Of a DNA stretch of 64,000 nucleotides, positions 16,120-24,244 are shown piece after piece. The notes under the pieces were generated by a model that saw only the letters and a list, made by a program, of their open reading frames with translations, searched no databases and was not told where the DNA came from. This stretch comes from Chitinophaga sp. Ak27. GTDB lineage: Bacteria; Bacteroidota; Bacteroidia; Chitinophagales; Chitinophagaceae. The DNA lies in the NCBI RefSeq assembly GCF_012726295.1, contig NZ_JABAOB010000001.1:62001-126000 (forward strand), in the 5' to 3' direction. The position numbers and the translations under genes were made by a program. Within the stretch, counting starts at the first letter, position 1, and every line of letters starts with the position of its first letter.

Positions 16120-17538
16120 ATGCTATCGATGAAAAGTAAGCTACCCTTCCTGCTCCTGTCATTTATCAGTTGTTGTTACTACGCCAAAGCCCAGACTGCG
16201 CCGGGCTTTAAGGAGTTACTCGACAGTGCCATGGTTCGGGATGCGGATATCAAAGCCCAACTTACCAAAAATAAACTGACCGGTCTTGACCAGCATAAAC
16301 TGAAAGATGCGTACCTGCCTACGCTGGAGCTGAGTGGCATGGCAGGATATCTTAATGCCACCGCGCATGTGATTTCCCCGGAACTCAACCTGCAACCTTT
16401 TCTCAATATCCCCGAAGGGAAATACAACAATAATATCAACGTATCCGGCTTTTCCGGCCTGGCAAAGGCCGATGCCAAAATGTTGCTTTATGCCGGAGGG
16501 AAGATAAAAGCCCTTGGTAAGGCTTTGGAAGAAAAAAAACTGTCGGAAAATATTTTAGTAGAGAAAACAACCGACGAGGTAGTCGCCGTTATTTCCCGGG
16601 CTTACGACCAGCTGGCACTGGTACATCAGTCGGGCAAAGTGCTTGATGAAGGCAGGAAGCGGCTGGCCGCCAACCGCAAAACGGCCGATAAAGCCCTGGG
16701 CTATGGATTGATTACACCTTATGATCACAAAAAAATAGAGCTGGCACAAGCCACCTTAGACGCCAAGGTAGCAGAATATGAAGGAAAAAAAGCCCTGTTG
16801 CTCACGCAACTGGAAGTACTGACCGGCATCAGCCAGGAAAGATTGCGCCTCATAGAGCCCGCACTGGCAGCTGTAGTACCGGCTACCCCGCAAAAAACAA
16901 TACACGAACGCGCGGAAATACGTGCACTCGATCACGGTATCAATGCATCGGAGTTTAAAATCAAAGCCGAGCAAACCTGGTGGATCCCTAAAGTACAGGC
17001 CATGGCATCTACCTTTTACCTGGGCCTCTATGGCAGCAGGGTTAAGTCTTCCGACAATATTATCCCGCCCATTCCCGCCATCGGCTACCCTGGCCGCAAG
17101 CTCGACTGGCGACCCACTAACCTGAATATTTTCCCGATAGTAATGGCCGGTATAGGATTTAAATGGGAAATTTTTGATGGCAGGGAGGGTAAACACGCCA
17201 TCGAAGTAGCCCGCATCGACCGGGAGCTGTTGCAAAACCAGAAATACGATGCTCTGCGCAAACTTACCTTAAACCAGGCCAACAACCAGTCCGAATACAA
17301 CATTGCCAATGCACAGATAGCGCTCAAGAAAAAACAGAAAGAAGTAGCCGCTGACGCATTGGTACAGGCAGAAAAGGAATTCCGGTATGGCATGAGTAAA
17401 TCCACCCAGCTGATAGATGCGGAAAATGACCTGGAGATGGCGGAGCTGGAATACCAGAATGCCATTTTCAATCAACGCCGCGCGGCTATTGAATTAATGC
17501 GTTCTACACAGGAGCTGGACGTCAGCAAATTATACTAA
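16120..17538 (+). CDS. TolC-family outer membrane efflux protein
   Basis: A 472-residue outer-membrane channel. ATGs occur at 16120 and 16129, both leading into a signal peptide that ends near YYAKAQ. Two OEP repeats are visible as long amphipathic helices with heptad character (KTADKALGYGLITPYDHKKI in the first, EFRYGMSKSTQLIDAENDLE in the second). The latter GxxxxxxLIDAE-type motif is a TolC signature. It is the first gene of an operon with an HlyD-type adaptor (34-bp gap) and an ABC-2 permease, and so supplies the outer-membrane exit of that exporter. Confidence 0.93.
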   Translation: MLSMKSKLPFLLLSFISCCYYAKAQTAPGFKELLDSAMVRDADIKAQLTKNKLTGLDQHKLKDAYLPTLELSGMAGYLNATAHVISPELNLQPFLNIPEGKYNNNINVSGFSGLAKADAKMLLYAGGKIKALGKALEEKKLSENILVEKTTDEVVAVISRAYDQLALVHQSGKVLDEGRKRLAANRKTADKALGYGLITPYDHKKIELAQATLDAKVAEYEGKKALLLTQLEVLTGISQERLRLIEPALAAVVPATPQKTIHERAEIRALDHGINASEFKIKAEQTWWIPKVQAMASTFYLGLYGSRVKSSDNIIPPIPAIGYPGRKLDWRPTNLNIFPIVMAGIGFKWEIFDGREGKHAIEVARIDRELLQNQKYDALRKLTLNQANNQSEYNIANAQIALKKKQKEVAADALVQAEKEFRYGMSKSTQLIDAENDLEMAELEYQNAIFNQRRAAIELMRSTQELDVSKLY

Positions 17539-17572
17539 CTAATATTCCACTACTAATATTAATTGCTATACA

Positions 17573-18529
17573 ATGAGAATCTATACGGGCTTATTATTAA
17601 TCAGTTTGCTGCCACTCTCCGCCTGTGGCCCCAAAAAGCGCGGTGCTGGTGACTTTGAAGGAAAAGCCAAAAAAGATGTGATCTCCTTTGCTCCGAAGGT
17701 GACCGGCAGAATACTGAAAATTTATGCAGTAGAAGGACAAACCGTGAAAAAAGGCGATACCCTCGCGCTGTTGGACGTGCCGGAAGTATCAGCAAAAATT
17801 GCCCAGGCAGAAGGCGCCGTCAACGCGGCCACTGCACAGGAACAGATGGCCCGCAACGGTGCAACCGCCGACCAGATGAGGCAACTCCAGGCCAAGTACA
17901 AAGGGCTGAAAGAACAATATGATTTTGCACAGAAATCGTACAACCGGGCTACTAACATGTTCAACGACAGCCTGATGTCGCCCCAGGCCTACGATGAAAT
18001 ATATGCAAAGATGCAAGGCGCTAAAGCACAGTTCGATGCAGTAGTAGCAGAACTCGACGACGTAAAAAAAGGTACCCGCATTGAAAAAGTGAAAATGGCC
18101 GCCGGCCAGGCCTCCCAGGCCAAAGGCGCCTTACAGGAAGCCAACGTGGCCTACTCCGAAAGATACATCATTGCCACCAACGACATGGAGATTGAAACCA
18201 TTAGCCTGAACCCCGGGGAACTGGCTACCGCCGGCTTCGCCCTGTTCAACGGCTATATTCCGGGCAGCACCTACTTCCGCTTTACTGTACCAGAGAGCAA
18301 GATCAGCAGGTATAAAAAAGGCCAGGACGTAAACCTGCAGGTAGTATATAACAAAGAAGAACTGGCAGGCACCATTGCCTCTATCAAACAGCTGACCCGC
18401 TATGCAGATATCACCACGGCCTATCCCGACTACCAGATACAGGATGCTGTATACGAGATTAAAGTATTGCCGAAGGATACCGGCAAGACGAAAGAGATCC
18501 TGGTAAACGCAAACGTTATTCTGAAATAA
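17573..18529 (+). CDS. HlyD-family membrane fusion protein (lipoprotein)
   Basis: A 318-residue periplasmic adaptor. The signal ends in a lipobox (LLPLSACGPKKR). A biotinyl-lipoyl half-motif follows (GRILKIYAVEGQTVKKGDTLALLD), then a long alpha-helical hairpin (about residues 80-190) that would dock on TolC, then the second lipoyl half and a beta-barrel (TVPESKISRYKKGQDVNLQV). It resembles the YhiI/YbhG type of adaptor that works with ABC-2 permeases. It lies 34 bp after tolC and 6 bp before the permease gene, so co-translation is likely. Confidence 0.92.
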   Translation: MRIYTGLLLISLLPLSACGPKKRGAGDFEGKAKKDVISFAPKVTGRILKIYAVEGQTVKKGDTLALLDVPEVSAKIAQAEGAVNAATAQEQMARNGATADQMRQLQAKYKGLKEQYDFAQKSYNRATNMFNDSLMSPQAYDEIYAKMQGAKAQFDAVVAELDDVKKGTRIEKVKMAAGQASQAKGALQEANVAYSERYIIATNDMEIETISLNPGELATAGFALFNGYIPGSTYFRFTVPESKISRYKKGQDVNLQVVYNKEELAGTIASIKQLTRYADITTAYPDYQIQDAVYEIKVLPKDTGKTKEILVNANVILK

Positions 18530-18535
18530 GCAGGC

Positions 18536-19705
18536 ATGAAAGAATTTATCCGATTATTGAAACGTGAGTTTAAGCTATTCCTCGGCAACTCCACCCTACG
18601 CTCTGTATTCTTCCTGGCGCCGGTGCTGTACGCCACCCTGCTGGGATTTGTGTACAAAAGCGGGAAGGTGGAAAATACTCCCGTCATCGTTATCGACAAA
18701 GACAATACCCCGCTCTCGAACCAACTGCTCGAAATGCTGGGCGATAATAAAAGCATCAAAGTGTTCAAATATCTCCGGGAGCCCGGTAATCTCAATGATG
18801 AGGTCATCAGAAGAGGCGCCGCTGCCCTGGTGATGATCCCTTCCCGGTTTGAGGCCGATATCCTGCAGAAGAAATACCCGGAAGTAAATGTATACGTTAA
18901 TACCGGCAACGTATTAACCGCCAACTTTGCCTCCAAAGCGTTGCAATTGACCATCGGCACTTTCTCTGCCGGCGTATCTATCAAAGGGTTGCAGAAAATG
19001 GGCATGCCCGCCTCCAGGGCCATTACCCAATACGAACCCTTTAAAACCAACTACATCACGCTATTCAATACCACCAGCAATTACCTCATATTTATGTGGC
19101 CTGCTATGCTGGCCGTAGTATTGCAACAGGTAATCCTGCTGGCCATGGCAGTGAGCTTCGCTGCAGAGTTCCAGCGTGGATCATTTGTAAACGAATACCG
19201 TCACCTACGCCGTTGGGCGTTCCCCATCATGCTGATAAAAGTGATTCCGGTATGGGTATTTTCTATCCTGATTGTATCCATTTACTACCTGATGCATATT
19301 CTTTTTTATGTGCCACTACCTCACGGTATTATCAACTTCATGTGGCTCACCGCTTTCTTCGTCGGATCGGCCTCCTTCATGGGCGTATTCGTCAGTATCC
19401 TGATTCCCGATGCCCTGAAAGCCACCCAGGTACTGATGGTGATCGCCTCTCCGGCCTTCATTATCAGCGGCTTTACCTGGCCGCTCAATGCCATGCCTGT
19501 ATTTGTACAGGCGCTGGCCAACATCATCCCGCTCACACCTTTCCTGCAGGCATTTAAAATACTACTGATACAAAAAGGCTCGGTAACGCTCACCTATCCA
19601 TATATTCAGCACCTCGGTATTTTATTGCTGGCCTATGCTTTCCTGGGCTGGCTGGCGCTGAAAATAAAGCTACGAGGTCTGTTCAGGGCTGCTGCCACCC
19701 AGTAA
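18536..19705 (+). CDS. ABC-2 type transporter permease (YhhJ/YbhR-like)
   Basis: A 389-residue inner-membrane permease: an N-terminal TM helix (VFFLAPVLYATLLGFVY), a large extracytoplasmic domain (about residues 45-180), then five or six C-terminal TM helices with the ABC2_membrane_3 pattern (FIISGFTWPLNAMPVFVQAL, then IIPLTPFLQAFKILLIQ). Together with the TolC and HlyD genes it forms an export system, but no nucleotide-binding protein and no second permease is encoded in or near the operon. YhhJ-like systems normally need both an ATPase and a partner permease, so these must come from elsewhere, or the protein acts as a homodimer. Confidence 0.92.
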   Translation: MKEFIRLLKREFKLFLGNSTLRSVFFLAPVLYATLLGFVYKSGKVENTPVIVIDKDNTPLSNQLLEMLGDNKSIKVFKYLREPGNLNDEVIRRGAAALVMIPSRFEADILQKKYPEVNVYVNTGNVLTANFASKALQLTIGTFSAGVSIKGLQKMGMPASRAITQYEPFKTNYITLFNTTSNYLIFMWPAMLAVVLQQVILLAMAVSFAAEFQRGSFVNEYRHLRRWAFPIMLIKVIPVWVFSILIVSIYYLMHILFYVPLPHGIINFMWLTAFFVGSASFMGVFVSILIPDALKATQVLMVIASPAFIISGFTWPLNAMPVFVQALANIIPLTPFLQAFKILLIQKGSVTLTYPYIQHLGILLLAYAFLGWLALKIKLRGLFRAAATQ

Positions 19706-19782
19706 CCCGTGCTGGTAAAATAGTGTTGAAGAAAGTCAACCTGGTTCTTGTTTGTTCCGGCAGTCTGACAGACATTTGCCCC

Positions 19783-21084
19783 ATGTGTAACAAGTACTTT
19801 TTTCTCTTCCTGGCAGCCTGTTTGCGCATGACTGCCCTGCAGGCCCAGGACCGGCAGCAACTAGCCCGCAATATACTCGCCGACAAACAGCTGGATACCG
19901 TTCAGGCCATGGCAGCAAGATTGCTGGCCAAAGGTTTCAACGCCGGCGACGGATACCCACAGGTATGGATACGCGATATGAATACCTTTATAGAAACCTC
20001 CTGCAAGGTGTATAACATCGATACGATCCGCAAAAACCTGCTGACCTTCTATGCCCTGCAACAACCCAACGGCGAAATCGTAGATGGATATGTACTCAAA
20101 GGACATGTTACCTGGAATGATCCTAATATCTACACTTCCGACATGGAACCGGCGCATGTAGGCTTTAAAAATACCGTAGAAACTGACCAGGAAACCTCCC
20201 TTATACAGGCCTATGCCAAATACATCCGGCTGACCGGCGATACCGCCATTCTCCAGGAAGTAATTGGCGGCAAAACTGTTTTACAACGAATGGCCCTATC
20301 AATTCAATACCTCCTAAAAAACCGCTATAGCGATAAGTATAAATTGCTGACCGGCGCCACCACGCAGGACTGGGGCGATGTACAGGTAGAAGGCGGCGCC
20401 ACCGTGGATGTAGACGAACACACGCACTGGGCAATAGATGTATACGACAACGCCATGTTGGTGATAGCCCTCAAAGACCTCCGCAGCTTCTCTACAACGA
20501 ATGCCGATAAGCAACGCTGGGCAACGCTGGAAAAACTAACGGCCACCCACATACGCAAATACCTCTGGGATGAACAACACCAAAAGTTTATTCCGCATCT
20601 GTATGTTAAAGACTCCCCTTTCCCGCCGGACTTCGATGAAAACAAGATTCACTTTCATGGCGGCACAGCGATAGCGATTGAAGCAGGGTTGCTGTCCAAA
20701 AAAGAAATTGCACATGTCAATCAGCAAATGCTGGAAAATGTAAAACTATCGGGAGCCCCGTCCATCGGCCTCACGCTTTATCCGCCCTATCCGGAAGGCA
20801 TCTGCAAAAATTCCAATGCCTCCAAACCTTATATTTACCAGGATGGCGGCGACTGGACCTGGTTTGGCGCCCGCATGATACAGCAACTCGTAGCCAACGG
20901 TTTTGTTGGGGAAGCCTATAGCGAAGTGCAACCCATGATTAACCGGGTGATTAAAAACGGGAAATTCTATGAGTGGTATGGTATCGACGGAAAGCCAGCC
21001 GGCAGCGCCGATTTCAAAGGAAGCGCAGGCGTATTGTCTAAAGCGATAGACATGCTGAGGAGCTGGGCTGCCGCGAACAAATAA
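19783..21084 (+). CDS. Secreted six-hairpin glycosidase-like protein
   Basis: A 433-residue protein. The frame opens at 19723 with a TTG, but the ATG at 19783 begins a signal peptide (MCNKYFFLFLAACLRMTALQ) ending in LQAQ, so I prefer it. The mature part is rich in Trp and acidic residues in an (alpha/alpha)6-toroid pattern: YPQVWIRDMNTFIETSC, then TTQDWGDVQVEGGATVDVDE, then YQDGGDWTWFGARMI. WIRD and DWGD are typical catalytic-cleft motifs in six-hairpin glycosidases (GH63/GH15-like superfamily). I cannot assign a CAZy family. It lies 77 bp after the export operon and may be read through from it. Its role in glycan breakdown is inferred. Confidence 0.7.
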   Translation: MCNKYFFLFLAACLRMTALQAQDRQQLARNILADKQLDTVQAMAARLLAKGFNAGDGYPQVWIRDMNTFIETSCKVYNIDTIRKNLLTFYALQQPNGEIVDGYVLKGHVTWNDPNIYTSDMEPAHVGFKNTVETDQETSLIQAYAKYIRLTGDTAILQEVIGGKTVLQRMALSIQYLLKNRYSDKYKLLTGATTQDWGDVQVEGGATVDVDEHTHWAIDVYDNAMLVIALKDLRSFSTTNADKQRWATLEKLTATHIRKYLWDEQHQKFIPHLYVKDSPFPPDFDENKIHFHGGTAIAIEAGLLSKKEIAHVNQQMLENVKLSGAPSIGLTLYPPYPEGICKNSNASKPYIYQDGGDWTWFGARMIQQLVANGFVGEAYSEVQPMINRVIKNGKFYEWYGIDGKPAGSADFKGSAGVLSKAIDMLRSWAAANK

Positions 21085-21102
21085 CTTTTTTTTATTAAAC
21101 GG

Positions 21103-21130
21103 GAAGCAGTGGGCCATCGTCCACTGCTTC
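21103..21130. terminator. Hairpin between convergent genes
   Basis: Perfect 10-bp stem GAAGCAGTGG/CCACTGCTTC with an 8-nt loop, between the glycosidase-like gene and the VOC gene. The plus-strand downstream sequence TTGCTTTC is a weak U-tract. Confidence 0.65.
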
Positions 21131-21145
21131 TTGCTTTCACAAAGA

Positions 21146-21508
21146 TTATAATGACCAAACAGCCAGTTCATAGCCGTCGGGATCTGTAAAATGAAACCGC
21201 CGGCCACCGGGGAAACTGAAGATATCCTTTACGATAGTACCTCCCGCCCGTATCACCTTCTCCTGTGTACCTTCCAGGTTGTCGGAATAAAGAATAATTA
21301 AAACCGTTCCCCTCACCGGCTTACCGATGGTAAAACCACCATCAACATAATCGCCTTCAAATGCAGTATACTCCGGGCCGTAGTCTGTAAAGTTCCAGCC
21401 AAAACTTTTGCTATAAAATTCTTTTGCTTTAGAAAGGTCTTTCGACAGGAACTCTATATACTGTACCTGCTCGTGTTTCAATTTGCGTTTAGATTGCGTA
21501 TCTGCCAT
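21146..21508 (-). CDS. VOC/glyoxalase-fold protein
   Basis: A 120-residue single VOC-domain protein with the beta-alpha-beta-beta-beta pattern: VQYIEFLSKDLSKAKEFYSK at the start and FHFTDPDGYELAVWSL at the end. The terminal Glu (DGYELAV) is a possible metal ligand. The usual first His is replaced here (QYIEF), so the protein may not bind metal in the standard way. Members include glyoxalase I-like enzymes, dioxygenases and antibiotic-binding proteins, and the substrate cannot be told. The gene stands alone on the minus strand, convergent with the glycosidase-like gene. Confidence 0.85.
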   Translation of the reverse strand: MADTQSKRKLKHEQVQYIEFLSKDLSKAKEFYSKSFGWNFTDYGPEYTAFEGDYVDGGFTIGKPVRGTVLIILYSDNLEGTQEKVIRAGGTIVKDIFSFPGGRRFHFTDPDGYELAVWSL

Positions 21509-21650
21509 GGTGCGGGTGTTTTATGTAAAGATATAGCATCGCGCGTTTCTCCCGTTTGTAAAAAAACGACAATGCAAAGAGAAGTAGTTGTTTGATGACT
21601 GCTTTGTAAAAGTTATTTTTACAAATACCTCCAGTCAAACTGATGATATC

Positions 21651-21779
21651 ATGGAACACGATGTAGATTCAAAGGCTAAACGATTGCGGGAAGTGGCATT
21701 CTCCACATTCAAGTTGGGCTGTATTGGCTTTGGCGGCATTGCCGGCATGGTAGCCACCATTGAAAATGAAATCAGATAA
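21651..21779 (+). pseudogene. Chromate transporter remnant (N-terminal fragment)
   Basis: A 42-codon reading frame whose translation REVAFSTFKLGCIGFGG matches the start of CHR-family chromate/anion transporters (consensus-like FLKLGxxGFGGPxAHI). It continues as GMVATIENEIR and then stops. Full-length members are about 190 or 390-450 residues, so only the first helix remains. I find no continuation of the family in any frame before the next gene, which is on the minus strand. The upstream ~70 bp may keep its old promoter. Confidence 0.6.
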
Positions 21780-21870
21780 GGGTCAACACTGTTACGTAAA
21801 CGGCGGACAGCTATTCAATTTAAACTGGCTTCCCATCGATAGCGGAAGCCTATATTTTTTAGAATATCTC

Positions 21871-23145
21871 TTAAAGCAGCCGTTTTACGCGGAACACACC
21901 ATCTATCTGATGTTCTCTATATACAATTTTATCACCTACCGGTTGCTGTGAGCTGGCGCGGTCCATATGGAATTTGCCGGTGATATATCCATCTACCGGG
22001 CCAACACTAAATACGTTTAAATAACCTGGGCTGGGGAGCGAAGTTTGGCCTACTTGATAATAACTCAGGAATACCTGGTTACCTTCCTGCTGCATATGAA
22101 AATAGGTTTCGGCAGACCAGCCACGACTGCCTTCCTTTGCGGACAACCAGGTAATATTGCATTCGGGGAAGGAACCTTCCCAGGGCAACCCACCTACACG
22201 ATTCACGCCATTACTGCTACTGCCGGTTGCAGCTCCTATCAGTTGCCAGTCGCCTCCATCAATTTTCACCGCAATACCTTCCGGCATCACATATATCCGA
22301 GCCAATATCAATCCCTGTGCACCATCTTTTAATTTGAGCCGTATACTTACGATAGCCGGATTGGTGACGGGTATGGTACCCGGCGCCACATACACCGCGT
22401 GGCTACCATCGGATGTAAGCTTACCGGCTCCCGATAGCTCCCACTTGTCAATGTATTTTAACGGCAAGTCATTCTTAGGACTGTTGATATAAGTTTCCAC
22501 ACCTTCTTTTGTTAATGGCGCCAGCAGGTCTTCCCCGCTTGCATCGAAGTAACTCTTTACCGACAGCGCCGTGGTGCTGCCGGGGTCTACAAACGCCTCT
22601 GCGGGCTCTACAAATACGGCTTCAAAGAAGCTCCAATCGCTGAAATGTGTGGTCTTCACACTCACCGATTTCATTTCCTTGTTCAATGTTACACCTCCTA
22701 CTGCCTTCCATTTGCCGTAGCCATCCTGGTAAGCGATACCCAATGCCTCCGGAAAGGTTCGGAGCAACTCCTCCTCCCGGTAACGAAAGGTGATGGTGGC
22801 AGGTTTGCTGAGCACCTGGTGGGGGGTAATACGAAAAGCTTTGCCCAGTCCGGCAATATTAGTATTGGTAATAGGCTGTATTGTAAACGTCGTGGCGCTG
22901 TTAACCGCGCCGGCGGGGATATCTATGGATATATGGGTATCTGCCGTAGCAATAGTACCTCCTGCAGGGCCAATAGTTTTAATGACCGGCGCCCCATCTA
23001 CCACGCCTGCGGGCACTTTTATACCACCGGTAGTATCAGTAACAGGATCAGGAGCCGGTTGGGGTACTACGTCATTATTTTTCTGGCAGGCAGCCAGGAG
23101 TATGGCCAGCAAAGTGGCTTTCCATAAATACTTTACTTGTTGCAT
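21871..23145 (-). CDS. Large cell-surface lipoprotein with a ZU5-like domain
   Basis: A 424-residue lipoprotein: signal with lipobox LLAAC, then a Pro/Asp/Thr-rich linker (NNDVVPQPAPDPVTDTTGG). The first globular part (about 55-160) begins IGPAGGTIATADTHISIDIP followed by AGAVNSATTFTIQPI, a pattern typical of ZU5-like domains, and closes with TTHFSDWSFF. The second half (about 170-424) has an Ig-like region and a C-terminal part ending in FRVKRLL that I do not recognise. ZU5-type lipoproteins of Bacteroidota are usually of unknown, probably adhesive or structural function. The gene is monocistronic. Confidence 0.8.
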   Translation of the reverse strand: MQQVKYLWKATLLAILLAACQKNNDVVPQPAPDPVTDTTGGIKVPAGVVDGAPVIKTIGPAGGTIATADTHISIDIPAGAVNSATTFTIQPITNTNIAGLGKAFRITPHQVLSKPATITFRYREEELLRTFPEALGIAYQDGYGKWKAVGGVTLNKEMKSVSVKTTHFSDWSFFEAVFVEPAEAFVDPGSTTALSVKSYFDASGEDLLAPLTKEGVETYINSPKNDLPLKYIDKWELSGAGKLTSDGSHAVYVAPGTIPVTNPAIVSIRLKLKDGAQGLILARIYVMPEGIAVKIDGGDWQLIGAATGSSSNGVNRVGGLPWEGSFPECNITWLSAKEGSRGWSAETYFHMQQEGNQVFLSYYQVGQTSLPSPGYLNVFSVGPVDGYITGKFHMDRASSQQPVGDKIVYREHQIDGVFRVKRLL

Positions 23146-23227
23146 ATAATGTCGGGGTTATTTATCCTCGCACAAAATTACCCCGATGCAGTGTGGCCCA
23201 CCTCAGTAGTACTACGGAGAAATAAAA

Positions 23228-23359
23228 TTACGTTGTGGTCATTCTTTTTGTGGGTGGTGGCAACATACAGCTGATTTGCTTTGTCAGCGGGCTGCCGAAG
23301 GCCGGTAAAGCTAGTACGATAATAGCCAGCTGCCTTAAAAGTTTCTTTGTACCGTTCAT
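23228..23359 (-). CDS. Very small hypothetical protein (low support)
   Basis: A 43-codon frame from the ATG at 23359, reading MNGTKKLLRQLAIIVLALPA at the start, which looks like a basic-plus-hydrophobic signal or membrane peptide, then a Lys/Thr/Pro-rich tail. A hairpin AGACCT-TGAGC-AGGTCT (23397-23413) lies about 40 bp upstream. There is no homology I can name and the length is near chance, so it may be non-coding. The rest of the 350-bp gap from 23146 to 23495 holds nothing else that I can support. Confidence 0.25.
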   Translation of the reverse strand: MNGTKKLLRQLAIIVLALPAFGSPLTKQISCMLPPPTKRMTTT

Positions 23360-23454
23360 AAATAATGTTGTTGATTTAAAATGATGGGGCAAAACTAGAC
23401 CTTGAGCAGGTCTTAAAATTGTATAATTCTGCCAATGCAAAAAATGCAGTGGAA

Positions 23455-23489
23455 AAACAAAAAAGCGCCCCGCAATCAGCGAGGCGCTT
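23455..23489 (-). terminator. Intrinsic terminator of the tRNA-Gly gene
   Basis: On the minus strand an 11-bp stem AAGCGCCTCGC/GCGGGGCGCTT with one G-T mismatch and a 5-nt loop (plus-strand arms 23463-23473 and 23479-23489), followed by a T-rich run. It begins 6 nt past the tRNA 3' end. Confidence 0.88.
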
Positions 23490-23495
23490 AAAATC

Positions 23496-23571
23496 TGGAG
23501 CGGAAGACGGGACTCGAACCCGCTACCTACAGCTTGGGAAGCTGTCGCTCTACCAGGTGAGCTACTTCCGC
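23496..23571 (-). tRNA. tRNA-Gly (anticodon CCC)
   Basis: The minus-strand sequence folds as a complete cloverleaf: acceptor stem GCGGAAG/CTTCCGC, D arm around AGCTCACCTGGTAGAGC, anticodon stem ACAGC/GCTGT with loop TTCCCAA (anticodon CCC), T arm GCGGGTTCGAACCCGT, discriminator T and an encoded CCA end. It is 76 nt including CCA and is followed by its own terminator. No integrated element is seen beside it, although tRNA genes are common attachment sites. Confidence 0.96.
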
Positions 23572-23724
23572 AGGATGACTAAAGATAAAAAATTTAATCA
23601 TTCAAATCGCTGATTTCTCTTCTAGATAAAGATGAAGGAAAAAAACGTAAATAGATAGCATAGGCAATGCTAAAATTTGCAACATGGTTATTATAATAAT
23701 TGTTTATCACGCCATAAAATGTCC

Positions 23725-23732
23725 TATTTTTG
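23725..23732 (+). promoter_or_regulatory. Bacteroidota-type -7 element
   Basis: TATTTTTG fits the TAnnTTTG consensus of the Bacteroidota housekeeping sigma factor. A TTTA at 23703-23706 could be a degenerate -33 box (18-bp spacing). The predicted transcript start falls on or next to the GTG at 23738, which would make that mRNA nearly leaderless. Confidence 0.4.
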
Positions 23733-23737
23733 TTTAC

Positions 23738-24049
23738 GTGAGATATTTTGCTATCATATTAAGCATGGTCCTTCTGGCGCTGAGCACTATAACGTGCAGC
23801 GACGAATTACCATTGTCTATAGCAAAAGGTAGCAGTTACGAGGTGAATAATGCCGACACCCATCAACATGCCCATAAAGATTTCTGCTCCCCCTTCTGTG
23901 CATGCAGTTGCTGCGCAGCGCCGGTCATTCTTTCCATGACTTATTTCACAACAGTTCCTGCTACGCGTACTACCTTTATTTATAGCGAAACCCCTGTGGG
24001 TGTTATTTCCGACCTTCCCCAAACAGTTTGGCAGCCTCCCCGGGCCTGA
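23738..24049 (+). CDS. DUF6660-like small Cys/His-rich exported protein
   Basis: 103 residues from the GTG at 23738 (VRYFAIILSMVLLALSTITC). A later ATG at 23765 is the alternative start. After the hydrophobic signal come a His-rich stretch (NNADTHQHAHKDFCSPFCAC) and a Cys cluster (CSCCAAP), then a Pro-rich tail. Small proteins of this design (DUF6660) are encoded directly upstream of CusA-type efflux genes across Bacteroidota. Seven Cys and four His in a short span suggest periplasmic metal binding or sensing. The efflux operon starts 195 bp downstream. The function has not been shown, as far as I know. Confidence 0.72.
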   Translation: MRYFAIILSMVLLALSTITCSDELPLSIAKGSSYEVNNADTHQHAHKDFCSPFCACSCCAAPVILSMTYFTTVPATRTTFIYSETPVGVISDLPQTVWQPPRA

Positions 24050-24244
24050 TCGTCCTTTATTGTTTCAATCGCTGCTAATGCAGCAAACAGCCTTATCGTA
24101 AACTTCCGTATCGTTTTTGCTACTGCGAAAAGGGAATCTTATGCCTGTTGGCATGAGGACCGCACTTTCGCTGCCAGCAAATGATTACCGGCGCGCTCCT
24201 GGCGCTGCCGCGACGACCCTACGGGGTACAATTTATCATTAGCT

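Noticed and set aside
23496..23571. tRNA gene as integration site of a mobile element
   Set aside because: No integrase gene, no repeat of the tRNA 3' end and no foreign gene block was seen on either side.
24148..24163. GG-N10-GC resembling a sigma-54 promoter upstream of the CusA-TolC gene
   Set aside because: The -12 box reads CCGC and the -24 box TTGGCAT; two mismatches in a GC-rich stretch, no enhancer-like dyad nearby. Probably chance.
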